Of a stretch of 64,000 bases of DNA, positions 10,105-21,490 are shown in pieces. The notes under the pieces are model-generated. The model did no database searches and had not been told where the DNA came from. It saw only the letters and a list, made by a program, of their open reading frames with translations. Source of the stretch: Angomonas deanei (taxonomy: Eukaryota; Euglenozoa; Kinetoplastea; Trypanosomatida; Trypanosomatidae); assembly GCA_903995115.1 (NCBI GenBank), contig LR877149.1, forward strand, positions 1 to 64,000, written 5' to 3'. Each line of letters starts with the position of its first letter. Positions within the stretch are counted from its first letter, which is position 1. Both the position numbers and the translations under genes were made by a program.

Positions 10105-10338
10105 CCCTAACCCTAATGACGGAGGGCTACGGAGAACTGGGAAGACAGCGTATGGTCACACGTTTTCAAGACACACACACTTTATTCGCATCGGGATATC
10201 TTTCTTGTGAGTCGAGAAAAACAGAGAGAGACCAGACAGCGTAGCAGAGAAAGAGAATGTATTCACCTTTTTCGGGCAGCATGCTGCCGGTCAAACACAT
10301 ACATTAGAAGGCAAGAAGAACTGGGCACTCATTCCTCT
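10105..10338. repeat. Internal telomere units plus subtelomeric repeat T, copy 2
   Basis: Two CCCTAA units at 10105-10116, then about 220 bases matching 777-998 with scattered differences. It lies between the 5' end of element 1 and the 3' end of element 2, so a telomere-subtelomere junction is sandwiched between the two elements. Confidence 0.85.
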
Positions 10339-10479
10339 TCTACACCCCCTCTCTCCGCAGGTCACGCCGTGGCTAACGTCTTATCCCCATAGTTGTTATT
10401 ATTATTATGAATGATTGTTAATGGTGGACGACACCATTATTATTATCACTACTACTACTACTAAGTCACTCAAAGAAAC

Positions 10480-12400
10480 CTAATCCTCTGCCAGCGGGCA
10501 AAATGTTTCCTTGAGACTGGGCAAACGCAGACCAGAAGCATCCAACGTTCGTACTTCCCCAAAGCTATTATGGTGATGAAACACTCGGGAGAGGGTATCG
10601 GCCGGATTCTGTGGTCCGGCAATGTAGAAATAGGCCACCAGAATCCCTTCCGTGTACAACATGTTGTAGGTCAGCTCAAACAAACGGTTCAGCGTATAGC
10701 CTCGTCCGATGCCTCCAGAACCGTTGAGTTTCCGCTGTGCCGCCACAATCGCCTCGTGATCCGTCACGACCGCTACTCGTTTACCTGTGGTCAATACTCG
10801 AGTCTCTATTAGGTACTGCAGGACCTCCACAATGCACCTTGGTTCTGCATGGGCACTGTGCTTCCGATTAAACCAAGTCGTGCGCTCTTCGCCTCAAGGT
10901 CCGTAGTAGCTATTCACTACCAACTCGTCGACCCACGCCTTCTGCAGCCCCGTCGTTTCACCGGTCTGCGTATCGTGTACAATGGCACCCCATCCGGCAT
11001 CGGAAGCATCCGTGTAAACGATAAAGTCATACGCATTCTCATCGTACGTGACTTGCATCTTATCCGACACCCTTGCGTACTCGTTGCGGGACAGCAAGTC
11101 TATTACCCGCCGTAACTCCTCCTGCACCGATTGGGCCACGTGGTTTAGTGCCACGTCCCACTCGCCGCCAGTTCGGCTCACCTCTGTGTAAACGGCACGA
11201 TACACCTTCAATAAGAAGAATAAGCCTGCTGGATTCTTATTGGTCGTGTGGAACGCAAACAACACTAAGCTGATCATGCTGACAAAGCTTCGACACGTGT
11301 AGTAGGGGCACTTCCTCATGCATAGGTTTAGCTTGGCTACTGTCTTTGTGGAGTTTCGTACCACTCGCTCCTTCAGCCTAGTGTCCCACGCATACTCTTC
11401 GCCGAGAAAAGTGTTGTTCGCCAACGCCATGCTCAGGAGATCATCACTTGAGGTGCTAAGTAGTACATCCCGGTCCGGTGAAGTCTCCAGATTCACAGAT
11501 CGTATGCGTTCCAAAATGCGTCTCACCGTCACCACAAACACTTCTTCCTGTCCTTCACGACCACCTATAATAATGTTGTCTATCATGGTTAAAATGGTCA
11601 ACGGTGTGTCTATATCGACAATGGTGGAAGTAATAGTTTGTCCATCAATCACACTCCACCGCGCCCCAGTCGGAAGCGTCCTCAACCGGTAGTACTGTCG
11701 GTCCTTACCCAAGAAAACAAACTTGTTCCGTACATGGACGTCATGTAGCGGAATCGCATCATAGAAGCTATTAAAGTCTATCTGCAACAGCCACTTGCAG
11801 TGTTTCAACGCTTGTCTCTTCTCTAGACGACCGAGGCTTTCAACTCTTGGGATAGTTTCCACGTCGACAATGCTATTCAAAATAGGTTCTGTAATGAGAC
11901 GTCGACGTCCCTTCAGCTCCGTCACACAAAACGCGTTGACACTGTGATACTCGCTTGGTAATCTTCCAAACCGCGTTCGCGGTCCACCATCGCTGCTGCG
12001 CGCATATTGGTCCAAAGCGCGGTTTAACTCGTCACACAGCTCAAACTTTCCTCGCTCGACCGCCAACCGGACGTCCTCCATAGAAAGGGAGGTGGTCTTT
12101 ATGGTTCGTGATGTGCGCATGCCACGGTAGTAGTCCGGTTGTAGAAACTTCTGCACTTCAATCAACATGTCCATCGTTTGACTGTGTGCCACAGAAAGGC
12201 GTAACAGACTCTGTATATCCAGTAAGGAAGGGCACTTCAAGTGTAGTGGCCACTGTGGACTGGGATGCCGCTGCATCGTCTCTAGTCTGGTACGCCAACT
12301 ATACGCTTCTTCAAAGTTGCCTTCCCGTTCAAACAAGACAATCATCTCCTCTACGATCGAACACTCTTTTAGCCCTAGATCCCGTGTCTTCGGTGCCTTG
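10480..12400 (-). pseudogene. RT-RNase H region of VIPER-like element 2
   Basis: Fossil RT-RNase H. Blocks shared with element 1 include LLQIDFNSFYDAIPL, RLRTLPTGARWSV, STIVDIDTPLTILTMIDNI, FIVYTDASDAGWGAIV and GPQNPADTLSRV. Ordering and spacing match copy 1 closely. It is broken; limits are approximate. Confidence 0.7.
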
Positions 12401-12404
12401 GCGC

Positions 12405-14186
12405 CTAGTTCAAAGGACGTCGGAGGCGGCGGAGGGCGACCGCGGCGTGTTCCTGTAGGTCGACGTCCCCCCTCGTTGGTTGGCGGCCAACGCCCAGGTA
12501 TCGATGCAGGGTTTCCAACCTCGTATGGCCGCTGATCGCCATCCATTCTCCTTCGGTCAGACCCTGTTCCGCCAGAAAACACAAGGCGCTCTTTCGTATC
12601 GACGGTACAATGGCTCTTTCTTTTACCTGCTTCAAGGCCCACAAAGCCTCCTCGCGCCGGTCCTTGGTCTTTGGAAACAGTAACTGGTTCGTTCGTCGGT
12701 GCGTCATCAACTGGTGCAATTGATCCGCATACTCGCGGGGGATCGCCGTATGGATTATGTACGTACCGCGAAAATAAGCGCCCTTTCCTCTCTTCATCGT
12801 CACGGAGATGGGTATCATATCCGACCCTAGTTGTGGCGAGAGGAGGGTGGTGGTCTGGGCGTCCCGGGTAGCACCGGTTTGAAACCAAACATCCCGGATC
12901 TTGAGCTTGTCCAAGTCTCCTGCCCGAGCCGCTGTACACCACATTAACCTTAGGTACAAAGCAGTCAGTGGCATCGTGTGGCGAATCTTTCGACGTAAGT
13001 CCTGGAATTGACTCACACGGATGACTGCCGTCTCCTTCGAGTCGGACCGCTGCTGCATCCACTTGGAAAACTTGACCGTCTCCACCCATCTTGGGTACGT
13101 CTTGAGATCGATGCCGCACTCCTGATTCGAGTACAGAGGAAGATGGATCAACGCCGACTGAATCAACATCAACTTGCGGACAAACGTCGCCCAGGTGTAA
13201 CTTCGCGCCACTGCATCCTTCGCTAGCATGTCGATCACCACCTCGTCGACCGGGGAACACAGGTATGCGGAAGGTAGCTTTTGGAACCGTTGAAGCCATT
13301 TGAGGCGTAGCGTGTGTTCCCCGCTCTCCTTCTTGTTGAAGTACAACGGGTGCTCGTGGGGGTTTAGTATCCACAATCTCGGGCAGACAGACCCCCACAT
13401 GGTTCGTCCTTGTCCGTCTAACTGCCTGCCCGACCGGTTTTCTGGAGTGGTGTATGTACGCGCAAGGTAAGTCCCTGCATTGTCGGATGGGTCTAACTCC
13501 ATGGCGTTGTCTTGTATCACTTCTTCCGCCTCTAGCGGTATAGTTTCGTATCGTCCGGCCGATGTCGCCGTCGTATGAATAATTTCTGGTTCTGGTGGTG
13601 GGACAGCCGATGTCGCCGTCGTCTGATGAATGCTTGATTCTGGTGGTGGGAAAGAATATGGAACGTCATCGGGACTATTCACGTACAATCCCACCAGAGC
13701 GCACTCACTTCTTGTGCACAACTCGTAATGGTCGTTCACAAAACACGCTCCAACCACAAACTTCCGATGGCCAACGCTCTCTGGAAGCTGAATAGTCGGT
13801 TCGTTGCCTTTCTGAAGAAACAGGGGTCCTGGGCGAGCGGTGCCTATAACTACTGGTTCACCCTCTCTGCTGGCTTTGCCGAACGGGTGTGGTTGATACC
13901 CATACAAGTACAAAAGGTCCGCCACATCGTTGGTAGAACCAGAGGCAAGCTTCTTTTTGCCGGCCTGGGACGTTAAGTTGGTCCACTCCACCAAGCGTTT
14001 CTTACCCTCTGCTATGGCGATCATGGCAATTGCAATGAACAGACTTCTCATTTTTGGGTTGTTTTTGAATCGTCGGAGGTGAAAAGAGTACTTTTCGAGG
14101 TAATATTGAAGGAGCGAATGTCGCTCATTTGTGTTTTGGTCACCCTCCACAATAGGGGAGTACAAGACGTCCTGTACGGACGCCAA
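12405..14186 (-). pseudogene. Tyrosine recombinase region of VIPER-like element 2
   Basis: Long frame with the recombinase blocks of element 1: RSYTWATFVRKLM, MWCTAARAGDLDKLK, KRGKGAYFRG, SIRKSALCF, ISGHTRLETLHRYLG. Upstream of the catalytic part is a linker that is mostly not alignable with copy 1 except for short blocks (LDPSDNAGTYLARTY, then GRTMWGSVCPR), which define a conserved boundary. Part of a broken element. Confidence 0.7.
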
Positions 14187-14219
14187 GAATGCTGGCTTTG
14201 GGGAGAGATTTGCAACATA

Positions 14220-14645
14220 CTAGGAGAGGAAGTCTCTCAAACGTCTTATTTTACTCTTTAGATCCTTAATGGGTGATCTAAAAAATATGCCCTCGTAGAC
14301 GGCGAACATATAGAGTCCGCAGTCCACGCTGTCCCTTTCTTGACGCTGTATGCTCTGTTCTTTCACCTCAATGTTCAACTTCTTGAGGAAAACTAGGTCA
14401 ATGTCTCGCCTCACCTGATGGGAGGGAGCCAAGTCGTAATACACCAGTGTAGGTGTACCGTCGGAACGGATGCGAAGGACAGACGCGACCCAGTGGCTTC
14501 TCGTATAGATTGGAATGAATACCACCTTCCCGTAGTCCGCCAGATGGACAATCTTCTGCAAATACTCGGGGGTCTCCTCTAGAATAGATACACACGCCAC
14601 GGTCACAATGCTTTTCTTTTTGAACAGATTTAGGAGAGCGTTCAT
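14220..14645 (-). pseudogene. Ulp1-like peptidase region of VIPER-like element 2
   Basis: 141 residues with a Ulp1/C48-like core: VVFIPIYTRSHWVASVL (His), a VYYDLAPSHQ segment (Asp), and RDSVDCGLYMFAVYEG (Cys). Aligned positions match residues 50-150 of the fused protein in element 1, supporting the peptidase as a genuine part of this lineage rather than a chance capture. Confidence 0.65.
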
Positions 14646-14665
14646 CTCCTTTGATCCGCATCCTA

Positions 14666-14908
14666 GAATCTTAAAAAAAAAATTATAAAAATACTTTACT
14701 ATATAATAAAAAAGAAAATGAAACTAAAAATGAACAAATTTTCTCTTCCCTCCTCCCAAAATACAATTTTGATGTTGGAGTGACTTATCGCAATGCACGG
14801 CATCCACAACGTCAATCGATAAAAAATAAAAAGAAAAATTTACTTTTACCAAAAAAAATTTCGGCGTTGCTGATCCTTCCGATCCCGCGCCACCGTTTGG
14901 AACGGCTA
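14666..14908. repeat. Dispersed subtelomeric repeat X, copy 2
   Basis: Matches 1387-1655 with substitutions and small gaps, including loss of the 20 bases that make half of the hairpin in copy 1. It lies immediately 5' of element 2 on the minus strand. Confidence 0.7.
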
Positions 14909-15773
14909 GTATTAACAAAAATACAGACGCTCGCCCCAACAGAAAACTCCAAAGAAGGACGAATGTTCCAGCATCAATGATTCGATAATCATTAAAGAGA
15001 GAAGCGAAAGTAAAAGCACATGCACAACGATTGAAGGAGATACCTTCACAAATGAAAAACTCGTCAATGGAGTAACTGCTTACTGTAGAAAAATAGATCT
15101 GGTGAGCAGGGACAACAAGAATTCGCGACGACCCAACCCTACAGTCCTTATACAGTAATAGTACAACAACACTTACTCAGAAATGGTACCAGGGACTTGA
15201 GGATCGAATGAAAAATCAACAATCTTATTGTACCGCTGAGTTACCTAAAAATCGCCAAACCTTGTACACGGAGTAATATCAAAGGAAGCGCAACACTGTA
15301 ACATGAAACGGCACCGTTGCACGCGTGTTTAGTGTCTTGAAAACACTCTTTCACAGGCTGATCATTGCAATGTTTCACTCTCTCTGAAAGACTATATTCA
15401 TGACCTCATGACTGACAAAAGGTCTTACAAAAAATGGGTGGCTGTATAAAACACACAGAAATAGAATTAAGACTAAAAAACAGCGATTCAATCACAGGTA
15501 GAAGAAAGAAGGGAGAATAAATAATAGTATAAATAAAATATAACACTTTAAATCTTAGATTTAATCCGTTCAACAACAAAAATCAAAACTGTAATGAGTG
15601 ATACTTAAATTTAAAACGAATTAGTTTTCACGCACTATGCGAAAAACCCGAAAAAGAATAAAGAGCATCACCACTTCCCTTCAGGAGTGGGGTGCACGAC
15701 TTTATTGCCTACTGATTCTACGACAACTACAACAGCTCCAGCACGGACATCTCTAAACACCACTACCACTCTG
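14909..15773. other. Gene-free spacer between retroelement zone and LRR cluster
   Basis: About 865 AT-rich bases. I see no open frame of note on either strand, no RNA gene and no further copy of the R, S, T or X repeats. The last 100 bases are probably the 3' UTR of the LRR gene that ends at 15774. Confidence 0.6.
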
Positions 15774-18479
15774 TTACAAAAACGTCTTAAAACGTTCTGG
15801 AAGTTCGATGCATGGAATAGAAGTACCCCTGGCTAATATTGTCTCGAGTTTTGGCAAACCTGACAATACCTTAAGACTCTGCAACATTCTGCACTGAGAA
15901 ACGTCTAGTGTCGTTAGTGCCACGCACCCATCGAGCCCCTCAACGTTAGTAATTCCGGACTGGTATGCCTTCACTGACTTTAGACTCGGTAGACCAGATA
16001 AGCCATCTAGGCTTTTCAAATGCTCACACTTAGATACGCTTAATTCCTCCAGCGCCACACATTGTGATAAAGCAGGGAGACTCGTAATCATACATCCATT
16101 TGCACTGAGGATTTTCAGCTTTTTCAGTGCAGTCAAGCCTTCTAAACAAGACAAACAGTAGCAGTAAGTCACGTCCAATACCTCCAGCGCAAAACAACTG
16201 GATAGAGCAGTCACGCTTGTTATGCTAGTAGAGCTGAAAATAGCCTTTTTTAGCTGCAGCAGGCCGGAAACCCCATCCAGCGACTTTAGGTTTCTGCATC
16301 CGCCCATGTCCAGCGTTGTCAAAGCGATGCACCCGGTAAGACCCTGAATGCTTTTAATACCAGACTTTTTAGCGTTAATAGACTTGAGGCTCTGTAGCCC
16401 CGAGAGGCCATCCAGCGTTTCCAGCGCTTCACACTCACTTACATCCACTTCCTCGAGAGACAAGCACCCTGCTAGACCCCGAACGTTAGTGATCCCAGAC
16501 TCTTTGGCCTTCACCGTTTTCAGATTCTTTAACCCAGATAGGCCATCCAACGTTTGGAGACTTTTACAGCTATCCGCGTCAATCGCCTTGAGAGCCACAC
16601 ACCCAGAAACCGCCCGAATGTCCGTTACCCCACTGTACGCCGCACGCACAGTTACGAGATGCTTCAGCCCTGAAAGCCCCTCTAGGGAAGTCAGGCCTTT
16701 GCAGAAACTCACATTCACTTCCCTGAGTGAAACGCACCCGGACAGAACACGAATATCCGTAATACTCGTACTTGATGCCTCCACAATCTCCAACTGTTGC
16801 AACCCCGAGAGTCCACCCAAGGAACTGAGTTCTTTGCAGCTGCTTACTTCTACTGTTTTCAGCGCCACGCACCCACTCAGAGCAGAAACGTCGGTTATAC
16901 CACAGTGACTGGCATACAGGGTCTTCAAGTTTTGCAAGCCGGACAAGCCCTTGATGCAGGATATCTCTTTGCAAGCAAATACATTCACATTCTTCAATGC
17001 CACGCACCCCGTTAGGTCCCCAATGCTCTCAATTCCACTTTCACTGGCATCCACACTCACCAGAGTCTTCAAACCAGAGAGGCCGTCAAGACTCATTAAG
17101 CTTTTGCAGTTACTCACATCAACACTCAACCGCCCATCCCCATCGGGTAGACCATCAATGTCCCAAATCCCGCTGTTGTTAGCGTCTACAGATCGAAGAT
17201 TCCGGGATTCAGACAACCCGCACAGCACGCCCAAGTTTTCACAGTTGTTCACGTCTACCACCTCCAGGGACACACATCCAGACAGTCCTCCCATACAATC
17301 TATACCGGAAAATTCTGCATCTACCACCAGTAAGTTGGGTAGTCCAGACAGCCCGTCAAGCGAGACCAACTGTTTGCAATCGGAGACGTTCACCTCCTCC
17401 AGCGCCACACATCCGGTCAGATCTCCGAGACTCTCAATATCAGCCCCACTAGCATCCACCATTCTCAGCTTCTCAAGTCCGGAGAGACCTGTGAGCGAGG
17501 CAAGATTCTCACAGTAGCATACACATACCGACTCGAGTGCCACACATCCAGCTAGATGCTCAATACTCTCAACTGCAGCGCCACCTGCATTTACTGTCTT
17601 TAGGTTGGACAAACCAGACAGCCCGTCAAGCGAGACCAACTGTTTGCAATCGGAGACGTCCACCTTCTCCAACGCCACACATCCGGTCAGATATCCAAGA
17701 CTCTCAATACCAGCCCCACTAGCATCCACCATTCTCAGCTTCTCAAGTCCGGAGAGACCAGTAAGCGAGCCAAGATTCTTGCAGCATCTTACGTCCACCG
17801 ACTCTAGGGAGGTGCAGCCCCCGAGAAAAGCAACAGTTGTGATACCGCAGCCCCTCAATACAACATGTTTCAGGTTTTGAAGCCTCCATAACGCTTCCGG
17901 TGAAGTCACATCATGGGAAGACTCCACAGATACACTAGTCAGGTTAGGACAGGTTGACAAGGGGTCGAGACTGAATGCCCCTCTGCAATTGCACAATTTC
18001 ACTGTTCTCAGCAGCTTTAGTCCCCCCAACGCTTCTAAAGTGGTCAAGGTACAATTCTTTAGAATACTCTCCTCTGACTGCTTTAACAGAACAACGAAGG
18101 GGAGAAGAGATTCAACACCATCAATGTTCAATCCAAAAGTGTGCTCCACCGTACTTTGGGAAAGTTGTTGAGAGAAACTTTCCCAAGCAGGAATGTGGCC
18201 CAGTGATTCAGCACCATTAAAGGTAACAAAAATATACACCGGATCATCACGCTGCCTCTCCAACCACCACAGAACACGCTCTATACACGCCACCTCTGAC
18301 GAATTCACTTTGAATGTACGCCTCATTCCGCAGGTGACAGAAGTGATGTTACAGCCAAGTACGCCTTTTTTGTGGCGCTCCCCACACTCTCTGGCGTAAG
18401 AATTGACAGCCGCGAGAGCAAGTGGCGTCGATTTATTAAAGTATTTAGAATACTGAGAAATATCTTGAAGGAATGACAT
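15774..18479 (-). CDS. Large leucine-rich-repeat protein (LRRP/ESAG8-like)
   Basis: 901 residues from an ATG. Residues 1-130 form a domain shared with the neighbouring LRR genes (KSTPLALAAVNSYARECGERHKKGVLGCNITS, then a W-rich segment, then PAWESFSQQLSQSTVEHTFGL). From about residue 140 to the end come some 30 LRRs of 22-24 residues in alternating types: LxxLDGLSGLxxLxxVxAxxSGI, then xxIxxLxGCxALxxVxVSxCKxL. Cysteine-containing LRRs of this kind are typical of trypanosome LRR proteins related to ESAG8 and LRRP1. There is no signal peptide or TM, so a cytoplasmic or nuclear scaffold or ligand-binding role is likely. Adjacent repeats are nearly identical at DNA level, pointing to recent internal duplication. 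Function unknown. Confidence 0.85.
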   Translation of the reverse strand: MSFLQDISQYSKYFNKSTPLALAAVNSYARECGERHKKGVLGCNITSVTCGMRRTFKVNSSEVACIERVLWWLERQRDDPVYIFVTFNGAESLGHIPAWESFSQQLSQSTVEHTFGLNIDGVESLLPFVVLLKQSEESILKNCTLTTLEALGGLKLLRTVKLCNCRGAFSLDPLSTCPNLTSVSVESSHDVTSPEALWRLQNLKHVVLRGCGITTVAFLGGCTSLESVDVRCCKNLGSLTGLSGLEKLRMVDASGAGIESLGYLTGCVALEKVDVSDCKQLVSLDGLSGLSNLKTVNAGGAAVESIEHLAGCVALESVCVCYCENLASLTGLSGLEKLRMVDASGADIESLGDLTGCVALEEVNVSDCKQLVSLDGLSGLPNLLVVDAEFSGIDCMGGLSGCVSLEVVDVNNCENLGVLCGLSESRNLRSVDANNSGIWDIDGLPDGDGRLSVDVSNCKSLMSLDGLSGLKTLVSVDASESGIESIGDLTGCVALKNVNVFACKEISCIKGLSGLQNLKTLYASHCGITDVSALSGCVALKTVEVSSCKELSSLGGLSGLQQLEIVEASSTSITDIRVLSGCVSLREVNVSFCKGLTSLEGLSGLKHLVTVRAAYSGVTDIRAVSGCVALKAIDADSCKSLQTLDGLSGLKNLKTVKAKESGITNVRGLAGCLSLEEVDVSECEALETLDGLSGLQSLKSINAKKSGIKSIQGLTGCIALTTLDMGGCRNLKSLDGVSGLLQLKKAIFSSTSITSVTALSSCFALEVLDVTYCYCLSCLEGLTALKKLKILSANGCMITSLPALSQCVALEELSVSKCEHLKSLDGLSGLPSLKSVKAYQSGITNVEGLDGCVALTTLDVSQCRMLQSLKVLSGLPKLETILARGTSIPCIELPERFKTFL

Positions 18480-18699
18480 GGACCACAGTAAAAAAAAACT
18501 AATTACTAAATACTAAATACTAATCAATACAGAGAAGAGAACAATGAACAATTATAACATGAAATTAATAACACCACGCAGAGGAGGTCGCCTTAACAAC
18601 GTAAACGTGCATACTTACGACGGAAGTCATTGTATAACTGTATTCACTGTGATGCACATTGAATGCGAAACAGAACCACGCGCCGGACGACAAGATCCA

Positions 18700-19440
18700 C
18701 AAAAATTATCAGGAGAGACCGGTGAGCGAGATAATATCCTCACAGCAGCTGAAGTCTACCGCCTCGAGCAAGGTGCAGCCCGTCAGAAGATTAAAATTCG
18801 TGATAGAGCAGCCCTTCAAAGCTACATCTCTCAGATTTCGAAGGTGCCCCAACGGTCCCGGTGACCCTTCGCCGAGACAATATTCAGCGGCCACACTAGT
18901 TAGTTTAGGAGAGGTCAATAAGGGACCGAATAGAAAGGGACCATGACAAACCAAGAATACTACTTTTATCAGCCGCTCGAGTCCCATCAACTTTGCTAAA
19001 ACTGTCAAAGGACAGCTACGTAAAGCAGTCCATTCCGAGAGTCGAAACCGACCGGCATATGACAGAAGGGAATAAAAAGTCAGAATTTTCAAGCCAAGTG
19101 CGTGTTCTACCTTTGTTTCGGAAATCATTCGAGATAAATTTTCCCACGCGGGAATGTGGCTCAGTGATTCTGAACGATCGAATGAAACAATAATAAGTAG
19201 CGGATAATCATGCGGTCATTCTATCCGCCACAGCGCACACTGCACGCGTGCCAGGTCTGGAGACTTCACGTCAAGTATACGCCGCACTCTGTAGTCGTGA
19301 GAGGTGATAATACAGATGAGTATAGCTTTATCGTAACGCTCCGCGCACTCTCTTGCAGGAGCATTGACACCGACGAGAGCGAGTAGTGGAAATAGCCCAT
19401 TTAGTCGGACATATTTTGGAATGGAAACATGGGTGCTGAG
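18700..19440 (-). pseudogene. LRR gene relic 1
   Basis: Pieces in at least two frames match the N-terminal domain of the 901-residue LRR protein: APARECAERYDKAILICIITS near 19350, then VEHALGLKILTFYSLL and HLRNLRDVALKGCSI through about 18710, ending in an LTGLS stop. The start codon, the middle and the LRR array are missing. It is a decayed copy in the same orientation, between two intact family members. Confidence 0.75.
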
Positions 19441-19644
19441 AAAGAAAACAAAAACTACGGAACGAAGAAGAGAAAGCCGAGGTGAATTCCGTAGAAAACA
19501 TTTTATTACCAACACAAACAAAGATTTTACTCTAGTCACTTGAAAATCACGATAGCGGAGAGGGGGGTGCGGTGCCGTGCTCAATCTCGACCCTCTAATC
19601 GGAATACAAGTGAAAAATGAGAAACCTAATGGGGATCTTTTCCC

Positions 19645-20916
19645 TCACAAATTGTAGTCCACCTTCACATCACCCCTCTTCAACAATACATCCACCGATT
19701 GAAGTTGGGGACAATCACGTACGTCGACGTACCGAAGAGCGGGGCACTGGGAGATGGCAGCAACGTCGGTGATACCACCTCCGTTTGCACGCACCTCTTC
19801 AAGATTTGGCAGACCACCTAGTCCGTCCAGAGAGAGGAGAAGGGGGCAGGGAGTGACGTCCATAGTACGAAGGGAGATGGGGCAGTCCGAAATAGCGATA
19901 TCTTTCAAACTAGGAGGTGCTTTGAAATGTTCGACGGGGGTCAAACTGCTGCAACAGATGACGCGCAACTCCACGAGCGCCTCACAGGTGTGCAGCGCAT
20001 CCAGGCTCGTAATTCCGCAGCTTTCAATCATGAGTTCTCTCAGACGCAGAAGTAGTCTTTCAAGACTACTCAAGTCAACTGCACCAGAAATATCCACCAC
20101 CTCCAACGCTGTACAGGTGTGAAGTGCGTCAATATCGTCCACGTTATCGGCAGAGAAGCCCACATCCTTCAGACATTTAAGTCCTTCCAGCGGTTGGAGA
20201 GAGACTGTATGGGGAGGGCGGCAAACAACTCGCTCCAATGTTGGGTACGTACGGAGTGCCTCCAGACCAGTGATTGGACAGTCTATCACCGTCACACTCT
20301 TCAAGTGTTGAAGCCCTTGCAACGCGTCCAGTGATGTCAAGTCAGGCCAAGAGGAAAATGTAGCAGCCTCCAATAGGGCACATGTGCGAATAGCGCTGAA
20401 GTCTGTCCTATCACAACCATTACAGTCCACACGTTTTAAACACCTCCGTCCGTCCAATCCGTCCAAAGAGGTCAACGTTCTACAGCCATTGAGAGCAACT
20501 TCCTCTGCTCGTGACAGTAGTGTGCCAAAAGGGTCGAGTGTGTTAATTTCATTTAGCTTCACGAAAAATACAACATGCACACCACACCTTTCCAGGCGAA
20601 CAGAGAATTCCTCCAATAACGCGACCGTGTCCACCGAGGCTTTGTCGTTCTTCAGAGTCACAGATAATTTCAGTGGCAACGTAGGGGGTCGCGTCTGCCA
20701 CGCCTCTACCGTCTTTAACTGCTCTGAACATTCCTCGCTACGGATAGACAACGAGCGCCACGCCTCGCCGTCAGCAATACGTGTCACACATCCGAGCGTT
20801 CCGCGCTCGCGGGATTCCGTTGATTCTCTAATACAGAGGCTGACAGCGGCAAAGGCCAGAGGCGCACGGCCCCGGAAGTACGTACTGTACTCGTACAACA
20901 ACCTACGTCGGTTCAT
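19645..20916 (-). CDS. Leucine-rich-repeat protein, shorter family member
   Basis: 423 residues from the ATG at 20916; the frame opens three codons earlier at a TTG. Residues 1-130 are the family N-terminal domain in diverged form (YFRGRAPLAFAAVSLCIRESTESRERGTLGCV). They are followed by about ten LRRs (LTSLDGLDGRRCLKRVDCNGC, LTSLDALQGLQHLKSVTV, LLSLDGLGGLPNLEEVRANGG). The end (DCPQLQSVDVLLKRGDVKVDYNL) is clean. No signal peptide or membrane segment. Much more diverged from the 901-residue protein than its repeats are from each other, so it is an independent, probably functional gene. Confidence 0.75.
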   Translation of the reverse strand: MNRRRLLYEYSTYFRGRAPLAFAAVSLCIRESTESRERGTLGCVTRIADGEAWRSLSIRSEECSEQLKTVEAWQTRPPTLPLKLSVTLKNDKASVDTVALLEEFSVRLERCGVHVVFFVKLNEINTLDPFGTLLSRAEEVALNGCRTLTSLDGLDGRRCLKRVDCNGCDRTDFSAIRTCALLEAATFSSWPDLTSLDALQGLQHLKSVTVIDCPITGLEALRTYPTLERVVCRPPHTVSLQPLEGLKCLKDVGFSADNVDDIDALHTCTALEVVDISGAVDLSSLERLLLRLRELMIESCGITSLDALHTCEALVELRVICCSSLTPVEHFKAPPSLKDIAISDCPISLRTMDVTPCPLLLSLDGLGGLPNLEEVRANGGGITDVAAISQCPALRYVDVRDCPQLQSVDVLLKRGDVKVDYNL

Positions 20917-20969
20917 TTCGTGCAAACGGATTCGATCAACTGTTTAAAAAAAAAAGGAATGACTCTATG

Positions 20970-21490
20970 CTAGAGGTTAGTTGGGGGCGTGGAGGGCGAG
21001 ACTTGCTAATACCGTGACCGTGACAGTTTAATTGCACTTTTCTCAGCAGCTCGAGTCCTGCCAGTGCATCTAGAGTGTTCAATGTACACTCATCCAAACC
21101 AACCACTCCCGACCGCTTTAACAGGAAAGCGAACGGGAGAAGAGACTCTACCTTCTTAATGCGCAAGTCAAACGTATGCTCAATCTTACCGTCGGAAAGC
21201 CGTCGGGACAATTTTTCCCATTTGGGAATATACTTCGGCGATTTGGTGCCGCTGAACTCGACGACAATTTGCAAAGGGTAATCACGCTGTCTCTCCAGCC
21301 ACCACTCAACACGCTCCAGACATTCAATGTCCGACGAATCCACTGCAAATGTACGCCTTCTTCCGCAGTTATCAGAAGTAATGTTACGGCCAAGTACCCC
21401 TTTATTGTGGTCCTCCCCACACTCCTGGCCGCCGCGAGAGCAAGTGGGGGCGACTCACTAAAATAGTCCGTGTATTGCGAAATATTCTGT
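20970..21490 (-). pseudogene. LRR gene relic 2 (N-terminal part only)
   Basis: Two overlapping frames together show only the family N-terminal domain: SQNISQYTDYFSESPPLALAA, then IECLERVEWWLERQRDYPLQI, PKWEKLSRRLSDGKIEHTFDL and LDALAGLELLRKVQLNCHG. It is closer to the 901-residue gene than relic 1 is. At least one frame change separates the pieces and the LRR array is absent. Confidence 0.75.

Larger units (their letters stand above)
10339..14645 (-). mobile_element. VIPER/DIRS-like retroelement, copy 2 (older)
   Basis: A second minus-strand YR retroelement with the same domain order as copy 1: Ulp1-like peptidase (about 14220-14645), tyrosine recombinase (about 12400-13700), RT-RNase H (about 10480-12400). 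No Gag region or R-type repeat is attached, so it is 5'-incomplete, with a few breaks. Proteins are clearly homologous to copy 1 but diverged (roughly half the residues agree in aligned blocks by eye), so it belongs to an older or different lineage. Its 3' end shares a TTATCCCCATAG block with the 3' end of copy 1 (3696-3708). Confidence 0.75.

Noticed and set aside
777-10338. CRISPR-like interpretation of the regularly recurring short repeats
   Set aside because: Repeats are long, few and not separated by unique spacers of constant length, and this is a eukaryotic chromosome end.
16348-17517. Long plus-strand frames opposite the large LRR gene
   Set aside because: Mirror frames produced by the periodic LRR codons on the minus strand.
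20381-20947. 187-residue plus-strand frame opposite the shorter LRR gene
   Set aside because: Shadow of the minus-strand LRR gene, which has clear repeats and a normal start.
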